NCBI GenBank assembly: GCA_028867235.1
Contig: JAGWGS010000061.1
Location: 1-7,402 of the forward strand
DNA: 7,402 nucleotides
Direction of reading: 5' to 3'
From: Nitrososphaerota archaeon
Lineage (GTDB): Archaea > Thermoproteota > Nitrososphaeria > Nitrososphaerales > Nitrosopumilaceae
The notes beneath the pieces are model-generated. The model was not told where the DNA came from. It did no database searches and saw only the letters and a list, made by a program, of their open reading frames with translations. Position numbers and translations under genes: made by a program. Positions 1-4,171 of this stretch are shown piece after piece; the stretch's first letter is position 1; each line of letters begins with the position of its first letter.

Positions 1-347
1 CCATATTGTGCAATCAGAGTGTACTGACCTGGGAGTTTCCACAATGGACCTTCAATTTTCAAAGGCAGTGAGAATCTCCCGTCAGCAGTAACAAGTATTT
101 GCTCAACATGTACAAGATTGTTTGTAGGATCAAGTATTTGCAGAGTCAATGGTATTTGTGATACGACATTTTTTACCGAGCCAGACACTATCATGATATC
201 ACCAATGTTGTATCGTGTCTTGTCTATCTTGACTGTAATTTGAGAGTCAGCAGGTGCAGTCTGGGCCCACCCAGACGGAGTATTTGAGATACATATCATT
301 CCAGATGCAAACACAGCAAGAAAGCTTGCCACTAGAATTTTTTTCAT
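1..347 (-). CDS. Exported beta-sandwich protein, N-terminal part (runs off left edge)
   Basis: I translated this by hand: an ATG at 345-347 opens a frame with no stop to the window edge (115 complete codons). The N-terminus MKKILVASFLAVFASG is a typical signal peptide, with likely cleavage around the GWAQ near residue 28. The mature part begins with a short Ala/Asp/Ser/Gln stretch and then shows alternating hydrophobic strands typical of an Ig-like beta-sandwich: YNIGD at 46-50, VSGSV at 54-58, PLTLQIL near 66-72, and ADGRFS followed by GPLW and PGQYTL at 88-111. Exported thaumarchaeal surface proteins often carry repeated modules of this style, sometimes with a C-terminal sorting or membrane segment, which would lie outside the window. 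No catalytic motif is visible. A role in the cell envelope or S-layer is inference. A TATA-like box lies about 30 nt upstream, giving a leader of only a few bases; the leader has no Shine-Dalgarno site. Confidence 0.85.
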   Translation of the reverse strand, partial: MKKILVASFLAVFASGMICISNTPSGWAQTAPADSQITVKIDKTRYNIGDIMIVSGSVKNVVSQIPLTLQILDPTNNLVHVEQILVTADGRFSLPLKIEGPLWKLPGQYTLIAQY

Positions 348-373
348 TTTGGAGGTTATACAGAGTCGTCTAG

Positions 374-383
374 TATTATAAAA
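374..383 (-). promoter_or_regulatory. TATA box for the exported protein at 1-347
   Basis: On the minus strand the site reads TTTTATAATA. Its centre is about 30 nt upstream of the ATG at 347, which places transcription start around 351-354 and leaves a leader of about 4-7 nt. This fits an archaeal TBP/TFB promoter with a near-leaderless message. Confidence 0.5.
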
Positions 384-430
384 TAAAATCATTCCGTATG
401 ATTTGATCATTGTAAGACACATCTAATCAG

Positions 431-457
431 CTAAGCTTTTCTTATGAAAACTAAGCT
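431..457. repeat. Direct repeat CTAAGCT, two copies 20 bp apart
   Basis: CTAAGCT occurs at 431-437 and again at 451-457, a start-to-start spacing of 20 bp or about two helical turns. The spacer holds TTTTC and GAAAA, so the block can also form an imperfect hairpin. It lies about 50 bp upstream of the TATA box at 374-383, where an activator could bind. It may be chance in AT-rich DNA. Confidence 0.3.
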
Positions 458-556
458 ACAATCTTTAGCGACTCCTATATGTCATCATATGCAATACAGT
501 ATAGAAAACCACAGTATGCAAGTCATTTTTTAGATTTTCATACAAGATGATTTTCA

Positions 557-600
557 CAGAGGGAGCCCAGACATCCAGTCACGCCCTCTGAATTTTTATT
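557..600 (+). other. Stem-loop with following T-tract, possible small RNA or terminator
   Basis: A perfect 7-bp stem, CAGAGGG (557-563) with CCCTCTG (584-590), encloses a 20-nt loop that is GC-rich for this spacer. It is followed on the plus strand by AATTTTTATTT. A weak TATA-like run (CATTTTTTAGA, about 524-534) sits roughly 26 nt upstream of the stem, so a transcript of about 45 nt starting near 555 is conceivable. Both flanking genes are on the minus strand, so neither explains a plus-strand terminator. I do not recognise an RNA family here. Confidence 0.35.
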
Positions 601-626
601 TCAAAACTTGAAACAATATCAAAATT
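599..626 (-). terminator. T-rich 3' end of the thioesterase transcript
   Basis: Just past the thioesterase stop, the minus strand has several short T runs (AATTTT, GTTT, GTTTT) and a small inverted repeat, TTTCAA at 599-604 with TTGAAA at 608-613 and a 3-nt loop. Archaeal RNA polymerase usually terminates at T-rich stretches, so termination here is plausible but not proven. Confidence 0.35.
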
Positions 627-1103
627 CTAATGCTGTTTTCGTTCTCTTTTTCTCTGCAACATTCTCTGTTCCCCTTCTGCAAATCTCTTCTTTTCATCCT
701 CAGTTTCAAGCAAGAGTGGAGGAACATCAATAGGCTTGCCGTTATCATCTAGTGCTACAGACGTCACATATGCAGTATTAGTCAGAGTTTTAATTCCAGT
801 AAACAGATTTTCTGCTTCAACTTGTATTTCAATTTCCATAGAAGATCTTGAAACATAGTTTAGCCTGGCATTTAGTATCAAGGCATTTCCAACCATTACA
901 GGTTTGAGAAAGTTTACTCTGTCAATTGATGCTGTGACTGCATTTCTTTTGCAGTGTCTCTGTGCGACAAGACCTGCAATCAAATCAATCTGCTTTAGAA
1001 TCTCACCACCAAAGACATTGCCCGCAGGGTTTGCATCAGATGGGAACATTCTAACAGTCATCTCTGCTTTTGATTCATCTGCGCTCTTTGGTTTTAGAGA
1101 CAT
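627..1103 (-). CDS. Acyl-CoA thioesterase, hotdog fold (YciA/BACH type)
   Basis: The product (158 residues from this start) belongs to the hotdog-fold acyl-CoA hydrolases, cytosolic enzymes that cleave acyl-CoA to free acid and CoA. The signature is clear: SDANPAGNVFGGEILKQID at 22-40, with D40 at the position of the catalytic acid in YciA-type enzymes, then AVTASIDRVNFLKPV (55-69), VGNALILNARLNYV and SSMEIEIQVEAEN. The length suits a single-hotdog family member, probably working as an oligomer. The C-terminus is a charged Lys/Arg-rich helix. The frame also has an ATG nine codons upstream at 1130. I prefer the ATG at 1103 because GGAG lies four bases before it and because the extra MRYVSNWSN is not family-like, but a TATA box at 1161-1170 would permit either. 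The acyl substrate cannot be read from the sequence. The gene is divergent from the SRPBCC gene. Confidence 0.9.
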   Translation of the reverse strand: MSLKPKSADESKAEMTVRMFPSDANPAGNVFGGEILKQIDLIAGLVAQRHCKRNAVTASIDRVNFLKPVMVGNALILNARLNYVSRSSMEIEIQVEAENLFTGIKTLTNTAYVTSVALDDNGKPIDVPPLLLETEDEKKRFAEGEQRMLQRKRERKQH

Positions 1104-1160
1104 GTTACTCCAATTTGATACATAGCGCATTTATGAGTTATTCTTTCTTGTTTTAGCAAA

Positions 1161-1174
1161 TATTATTTAATTAA
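1161..1174. promoter_or_regulatory. Shared AT-rich divergent promoter element
   Basis: The sequence TATTATTTAATTAA contains the palindrome TTAATTAA (1167-1174). Read on the minus strand, TTAAATAATA sits about 35 nt before the ATG at 1130. Read on the plus strand, the element sits about 24-28 nt before the TTG at 1194. It is the only TATA-like sequence in the 90-bp gap, so it probably serves both genes. Confidence 0.5.
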
Positions 1175-1193
1175 CAGAGATTTACAAAAAGTA

Positions 1194-1586
1194 TTGAATT
1201 CAGTGACAGAGACATGCATAGTCAATGCTCCAAGAGATACAGTATTCGAGTTTTTATCAAATATAGAAAATCTATCGCGATGGAGTACAAAGTTTGTCAA
1301 CAAACTATCAAAAGTACAAGGCAAGTACATTGCACAGACCCCAATAGGAGAGGTCTTCATAAGACTTGATGTGTCCAAGGCAGCAGGTTTGATTGACATC
1401 TATGCAGGTCCTAAAGAAGACACCATGACTCCAGCATACATGAGAGTAATCCCACTTTCAAACAATGACACGGCAGTGATGTTCACTTTTTTCCAATACG
1501 ATTCCACACCTGATGCATTATGGAGTATATTTTGCCAATGGATAAAAATCGAAGTAGAAAACATTAGAAAGCATTTTGATGAATAA
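1194..1586 (+). CDS. SRPBCC (START-like / polyketide-cyclase-like) domain protein
   Basis: This 130-residue protein opens with SVTETCIVNAPRDTVFEFLSNIEN, the typical first strand and helix of the SRPBCC helix-grip fold (beta, then xINAPxxxVFxxL, then a W in SRWS). The rest has a beta-rich middle (GKYIAQTPIGEVFIRLDV) and a long C-terminal helix (IKIEVENIRKHFDE), as expected. Proteins of this fold bind hydrophobic ligands in a cavity; many are small cytosolic proteins of unknown role. No catalytic residue is identifiable. The frame's first likely start is a TTG at 1194; a GTG at 1203 is an alternative that removes three residues. No Shine-Dalgarno site is visible, and the shared TATA element predicts transcription start near 1192-1197. 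The ligand and pathway are unknown; proximity to the thioesterase could hint at lipid or acyl metabolism, but that is weak inference. Confidence 0.8.
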   Translation: MNSVTETCIVNAPRDTVFEFLSNIENLSRWSTKFVNKLSKVQGKYIAQTPIGEVFIRLDVSKAAGLIDIYAGPKEDTMTPAYMRVIPLSNNDTAVMFTFFQYDSTPDALWSIFCQWIKIEVENIRKHFDE

Positions 1587-1595
1587 AATAAAACC

Positions 1596-1605
1596 AATAT
1601 TATAT
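1596..1605 (+). promoter_or_regulatory. TATA box for the 70-residue membrane protein
   Basis: AATATTATAT is centred about 32 nt before the ATG at 1633, giving a predicted leader of about 5 nt. It lies in the short gap after the SRPBCC gene, so the membrane protein probably has its own transcript. Confidence 0.45.
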
Positions 1606-1632
1606 CACATGTAAAATCAAGAGAGATATCAA

Positions 1633-1845
1633 ATGAGGTATTTTTGGTGGAGGCTTGCAGATTATGCAACAGGAGCACTAGTTGGAGGCCTCATAGTATT
1701 TCTTGTCAACAAGTTTGTGTGTGGTCAGTGCCTAGGCCACTATACACCAATTCTGATGCTAGGAATATGGATTGGTTTTATGTTGTTGTGTAATTTTGTA
1801 TTTCAAAAAGTAAAGCCTGCAAACATACGACAAGACAATCCGTAA
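1633..1845 (+). CDS. Small two-helix membrane protein with CxxCxxH loop
   Basis: A 70-residue protein with two predicted membrane helices, about residues 12-29 (ATGALVGGLIVFLV) and 39-57 (PILMLGIWIGFMLL). They are joined by a tight loop, CGQCLGHYT, holding Cys30, Cys33 and His36. Another Cys (53) is in the second helix. The N-terminus is aromatic and basic (RYFWWR) and the C-terminal tail is basic, suggesting both ends face the cytoplasm and the Cys-rich loop faces outside. I do not recognise the family. The CxxC could be a redox pair, a metal site or a disulfide, and none of these can be decided here. ATG at 1633 is the natural start, and GAGAGA lies a few bases upstream. The following gene begins close downstream on the same strand. 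Confidence 0.7.
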   Translation: MRYFWWRLADYATGALVGGLIVFLVNKFVCGQCLGHYTPILMLGIWIGFMLLCNFVFQKVKPANIRQDNP

Positions 1846-1860
1846 TTTTTGACAGAAAGC

Positions 1861-1868
1861 AAATATAG
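1861..1868 (+). promoter_or_regulatory. TATA-like box before the DUF6659-like gene
   Basis: AAATATAG is centred about 29 nt before the ATG at 1894. This supports a near-leaderless start at that ATG rather than at the upstream TTG (1849). Confidence 0.35.
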
Positions 1869-1893
1869 CTTGTATGTTACACCATTAGTGAAA

Positions 1894-2304
1894 ATGGCTT
1901 TTTTCGATGACTTTTGCAAAAATGTAGTTTTACTTGACAAAAAAATAAGATTTGCAGGAATTGCAGATGGCGATGGAACACTAGAAGGAGTTGCAGAAAG
2001 GCCAGAATTGGTCCCAGTCATGAAACCCGAAGAAAGAGCCCAGTATGCAATAACTGCTGCCACAAGACAGTACACCAGATTAAGATGGGAATACTTGCTT
2101 GGAAAAATATCTTATGCCAGCTCACACTATACAAAACTCATCAGAGCTACAATACCAATTGCTGATGAAAACAGAAGACTTGCACATGTATTGTTGCTTT
2201 CATTTGATCCTGATGCTGATGACTTTCACAATACAATTACCAAAAAGATAATTCCATTCATAAAACAAAACATGGAAAAACTAATGCAGGAAGCCCAGAA
2301 ATAA
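1894..2304 (+). CDS. Thaumarchaeal protein of unknown function, DUF6659-like
   Basis: A soluble alpha/beta protein of 136 residues from the ATG at 1894. It starts with a helix (FFDDFCKNVVLLD), then KIRFAGIADGDGTLEG (17-32), a PEERAQY segment (45-51), an Arg-rich helix (TRQYTRLRWEYLLGK), then SHYTKLIRATIPI (77-89), a strand HVLLLSFDPDADD, and a C-terminal Lys-rich helix. This order (KIRFAG near the start, PEE helix, LGK, YxKxxRATIP, then a strand with D.D) matches my recollection of DUF6659, a family largely confined to ammonia-oxidising archaea, whose fold recalls small sensor or roadblock-like domains. The function is unknown. The frame extends upstream to a TTG at 1849, three bases after the previous stop; I prefer ATG 1894 because of the TATA-like box and the family-like N-terminus. 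The stop lies seven bases from the converging neighbour's stop. Confidence 0.75.
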   Translation: MAFFDDFCKNVVLLDKKIRFAGIADGDGTLEGVAERPELVPVMKPEERAQYAITAATRQYTRLRWEYLLGKISYASSHYTKLIRATIPIADENRRLAHVLLLSFDPDADDFHNTITKKIIPFIKQNMEKLMQEAQK

Positions 2305-2311
2305 TTCTAAA

Positions 2312-2647
2312 TTAACTTCCAGTATTTATTACAGGTCTTTCCAGTCCCCGATTACTGATGTATTGCGGTACGCGTGCATCAGAGCAAATTGATATGTTTT
2401 GTCCCTTGTTGGCATCACAATACTTGCCTATCTGAAGCATCTCTTGATCACAATCAGAGCTTGGTGTTGTCATGCATGAATCAATGTCACTTGTCAATGT
2501 AGATACAGAATCAGGACTTTGACTAAGACCAGGTATTGAACCAGTCTGATCTGATGGATACAAGAATGGAGAAGCAATAAAGTAAATACTAAAGGCAAGT
2601 GCAACTGCGATAATAAGATAAGTTGAGAGCCTTCTCCTTTTATCCAT
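2312..2647 (-). CDS. Membrane-anchored exported protein with four cysteines
   Basis: The 111-residue product has a basic N-terminus (MDKRRR) and one hydrophobic helix (about 9-29, TYLIIAVALAFSIYFIASPF). A Ser/Thr/Pro-rich linker follows, then a small domain with exactly four cysteines at 58, 66, 77 and 88. The positive-inside rule places that domain outside the membrane, where two disulfides are plausible. The arginines before the helix slightly resemble a Tat signal, but there is no clear cleavage site, so an uncleaved anchor is more likely. I do not recognise the family. A TATA-like box lies 24 nt before the ATG, indicating a leaderless message. The stop is 7 nt from the stop of the converging gene, so the two transcripts probably overlap at their 3' ends. 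The next exported-protein gene lies immediately upstream on the same strand. Confidence 0.75.
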   Translation of the reverse strand: MDKRRRLSTYLIIAVALAFSIYFIASPFLYPSDQTGSIPGLSQSPDSVSTLTSDIDSCMTTPSSDCDQEMLQIGKYCDANKGQNISICSDARVPQYISNRGLERPVINTGS

Positions 2648-2666
2648 AGATTTGCTGTAAATTTCT

Positions 2667-2675
2667 AAATTATAA
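2667..2675 (-). promoter_or_regulatory. TATA box for the four-cysteine protein
   Basis: On the minus strand the site reads TTATAATTT. Its centre is 24 nt before the ATG at 2647, so the start codon is expected at or next to the first transcribed base. Confidence 0.5.
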
Positions 2676-2686
2676 CTGATCCGAAT

Positions 2687-3085
2687 CTATGACACCAGGA
2701 TTTGCATCGTAACTGGAGGCGACAAGGCATCAGGATTTCCCACGCCTTCCCACACAAAGACCTGAGCAGTATAAGTTCCAGGAGCAGTAGGCGTCCAAGA
2801 TTGCGAAGGACTAAGAGACTGACCAGCATCAAGTGTTCCAGTTATCCATGATAGCGAATACACAACGCCATCCTGGTTCTGAATTTGTACAATATATGCA
2901 AACGGCTGGTTGCGGTTTTGGCTGTTTGCAACATCTGTTGTTATCTGGACTTGTTTTCCAACAGTTGTATGCCACACACCATTCTCAAGTGTGGCATTTG
3001 ATTTTGCTACTTGAGAATAACCAGGCTGTAGTACAAACGATATCAACACAATAGACAGTACAATTGCAACTAGAATTTTGTACAT
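2687..3085 (-). CDS. Secreted small beta-sandwich protein
   Basis: A 132-residue protein with a clean signal peptide: MYKILVAIVLSIVLISFVLQPG, with likely cleavage near GYSQ around residue 25. The mature part is beta-rich: GKQVQITTDVAN (43-54), FAYIVQIQNQDG (62-73), SLSWITGTLDAGQS (77-90), SWTPTAPGTYTAQVFVW (96-112), and a final strand VTMQILVS. The W-x-P followed by PGTYTAQVFVW resembles the closing strands of CARDB/Ig-like domains common in exported thaumarchaeal proteins. It contains no cysteines and no C-terminal anchor, so it is either released or bound to another envelope component. The frame extends one codon further to a TTG at 3088; the ATG at 3085 is the better start. The upstream region has only a poor TATA candidate, so cotranscription with the DUF167 gene is possible. 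The role is unknown. Confidence 0.78.
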   Translation of the reverse strand: MYKILVAIVLSIVLISFVLQPGYSQVAKSNATLENGVWHTTVGKQVQITTDVANSQNRNQPFAYIVQIQNQDGVVYSLSWITGTLDAGQSLSPSQSWTPTAPGTYTAQVFVWEGVGNPDALSPPVTMQILVS

Positions 3086-3128
3086 CAAAAAGCATGTAAT
3101 TTTTCTTGTTTTTTAGGGTTTGGTAGAA

Positions 3129-3341
3129 TCAAGACATGACTTCAATTATCTTGTCCTGAGATTTTTCCCCTGATACAATCCGTATTTGAGATTTTGAGAC
3201 TCCAAAGTGCTCTGCAACTTTTTTTATGATTTCAAGATTTGCCTTCCCCTTTACGGGCTTGGCCATTATACCAATCTCAATTTGATCACCTGTAATTTTG
3301 ATAAAGTCTTTGTGAAATGACACAGACACCTTGTAGAGCAT
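3129..3341 (-). CDS. DUF167 (YggU-type) protein
   Basis: A 70-residue soluble protein with the hallmark pattern of the DUF167/YggU family: an N-terminal strand (YKVSVSF), then IEIGIMAKPVKGKANLEII (21-39), with the conserved P-x-x-G-K-A-N, a helix carrying HFGVSKSQ (45-52), and IRIVSGEKSQDKIIEV (53-68), with the conserved G-x-x-S-x-x-K. The length is slightly short for the family, whose N-terminus is normally a little longer. The family is widespread in bacteria and archaea and its function is not established. An ATG at 3350 is also in frame, three codons upstream. I prefer the ATG at 3341 because the TATA element at 3364-3371 is centred 26 nt from it, the usual distance for a leaderless archaeal start. 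The gene is divergent from the 77-residue protein. Confidence 0.88.
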   Translation of the reverse strand: MLYKVSVSFHKDFIKITGDQIEIGIMAKPVKGKANLEIIKKVAEHFGVSKSQIRIVSGEKSQDKIIEVMS

Positions 3342-3363
3342 TGACACCATTGATGTAAGACAA

Positions 3364-3371
3364 ATATTAAA
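3364..3371. promoter_or_regulatory. Shared bidirectional TATA element
   Basis: ATATTAAA on the plus strand (TTTAATAT on the minus strand) lies almost midway between the ATG at 3341 (minus) and the ATG at 3390 (plus), with its centre about 26 and 23 nt from them. No other TATA-like sequence is obvious in the gap, so one element may direct leaderless transcription both ways. Confidence 0.5.
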
Positions 3372-3389
3372 GATACACAGTTACAATAC

Positions 3390-3623
3390 ATGCAAAACAA
3401 CAGCGAGGATCTTGAGCGATTGCAATTGTTGGATATCGTATTTACACGAGGCGTCAATGCGCTCTCACGTGAAGAACTTGAACGCCTCCATGACTTGGTA
3501 GAAAAAAAAGACTATAGCCATGACAAAAAAGCACAAAAATCAAAAATGAGACTTCTCAAAAAATTAGGCAATGCAATTTATGATCATGATGTAAAATACG
3601 GCAATTCATTTAAAATGAACTAA
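3390..3623 (+). CDS. Small charged helical protein of unknown function
   Basis: A 77-residue, strongly charged protein expected to be almost wholly helical: helix 1 about residues 5-20 (SEDLERLQLLDIVFTR), helix 2 about 27-40 (REELERLHDLVEKK), a Lys/Asp-rich linker DYSHDKKAQ, and helix 3 about 51-70 (SKMRLLKKLGNAIYDHD). It has no cysteine and no membrane segment. It could be a small adaptor or a nucleic-acid-associated protein, but I see no defining motif and do not recognise the family. The ATG at 3390 is well placed after the shared TATA element, with almost no leader. The stop lies 15 nt before the ATG of the YqaA-type membrane protein, but that gene appears to have its own promoter inside the 3' end of this one, so an operon is not certain. 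Confidence 0.7.
   Translation: MQNNSEDLERLQLLDIVFTRGVNALSREELERLHDLVEKKDYSHDKKAQKSKMRLLKKLGNAIYDHDVKYGNSFKMN
3609..3616 (+). promoter_or_regulatory. TATA box for the YqaA-type gene, inside the preceding CDS
   Basis: TTTAAAAT lies in the last codons of the 77-residue gene and is centred 26.5 nt before the ATG at 3639. This favours the ATG over the in-frame GTG at 3633 and predicts a leaderless message. Confidence 0.45.
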
Positions 3624-3638
3624 AAGTAAGCTGTGACA

Positions 3639-4136
3639 ATGCTGACTGAAATTATCAATTCAATATTTCGGGATGCGTTGTTTATCAAGTATGGTCTATT
3701 GGGACTTTTTTTCAACGGAGTATTCTCAAGTTTTATCCCAATACCTACAGAATTGACAGTATCTGCCTTGCTACTTGGCGGAATTGACCCACTTGATGTC
3801 TTTTTGTCACTCACAATAGGCTCCATAATTGGAGGATATATCGCGTATTACATGGGGTACAACGGACGATTATTAAAAAAACTCAGAAAAACTCCAGAGA
3901 AAAAATACGAGCAGAAAGGCATCTCAATAATGTCAAGGTACGGATGGTCTACAATAATTTTCTTGTCTCCATGGATTCCAATAATTGGAGATATCGTATC
4001 AATAGTAGCTGGAACAAAAAGATACAACATTGTAAAGTACACGATATTTATGACAACAGGTAAAACTGTAAAGGCAGTCGCAATAGTATTTTTTGGAGTA
4101 CATTTTCTGCGATGGCTGGTTCACGTTTTGCACTAG
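3639..4136 (+). CDS. DedA/VTT-domain membrane protein, YqaA-type
   Basis: A 165-residue integral membrane protein of the DedA/VTT (SNARE-associated) superfamily. The N-terminal half has SSFIPIPTELTVSALLLGG (30-48), the P-x-P-x-E re-entrant motif. A glycine-rich helix GSIIGGYIAYYMG (61-73) follows, then a charged cytosolic stretch (RLLKKLRKTPEKKYEQK). The second re-entrant segment reads WIPIIGDIVSIVAG (112-125), and a final helix includes GKTVKAVAIVFFG. The P-x-x-GD-x(5)-AG form, rather than the arginine-bearing version of classical DedA, points to the YqaA subgroup. DedA relatives in bacteria and VTT proteins in eukaryotes have been linked to lipid carrier recycling or lipid scrambling; the YqaA substrate is not established, so transport of an archaeal polyprenyl lipid is inference. 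The length suits YqaA proteins. An in-frame GTG at 3633 is a two-codon alternative start. Confidence 0.85.
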   Translation: MLTEIINSIFRDALFIKYGLLGLFFNGVFSSFIPIPTELTVSALLLGGIDPLDVFLSLTIGSIIGGYIAYYMGYNGRLLKKLRKTPEKKYEQKGISIMSRYGWSTIIFLSPWIPIIGDIVSIVAGTKRYNIVKYTIFMTTGKTVKAVAIVFFGVHFLRWLVHVLH

Positions 4137-4140
4137 AAAG

Positions 4141-4148
4141 TATATTAT
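4141..4148 (+). promoter_or_regulatory. TATA box for the M1 aminopeptidase
   Basis: TATATTAT, preceded by the purine-rich GAAAG as a possible BRE, is centred about 27 nt before the GTG at 4172. Transcription would start at or beside the GTG, so the message is predicted to be leaderless. Confidence 0.55.
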
Positions 4149-4171
4149 GAGTATGCTAGAACAAAAATTCT

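Noticed and set aside
444..533. A 29-residue plus-strand frame (MKTKLQSLATP...) in the gap before the stem-loop
   Set aside because: There is no TATA-like box about 26 nt upstream, no Shine-Dalgarno site, and the length is within what chance gives. It has no recognisable motif.
541..600. Possible C/D box guide RNA: ATGATTT near 547 as C box and CTGA at 588-591 as D box
   Set aside because: The C-like box matches RUGAUGA at only five of seven positions, there is no convincing D'/C' pair, and the strong 7-bp stem is not typical of C/D RNAs.
904..1125. 73-codon plus-strand open frame
   Set aside because: It is antisense to the thioesterase, whose hotdog signature on the minus strand is unmistakable.
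1400..1678. 92-codon minus-strand open frame
   Set aside because: It is antisense to the SRPBCC protein and to the start of the small membrane protein; it has low-complexity composition and no family motif.
1803..2075. 90-codon minus-strand open frame with a hydrophobic N-terminus
   Set aside because: It overlaps the end of the membrane protein and the start of the DUF6659-like gene on the opposite strand; both plus-strand genes are better supported.
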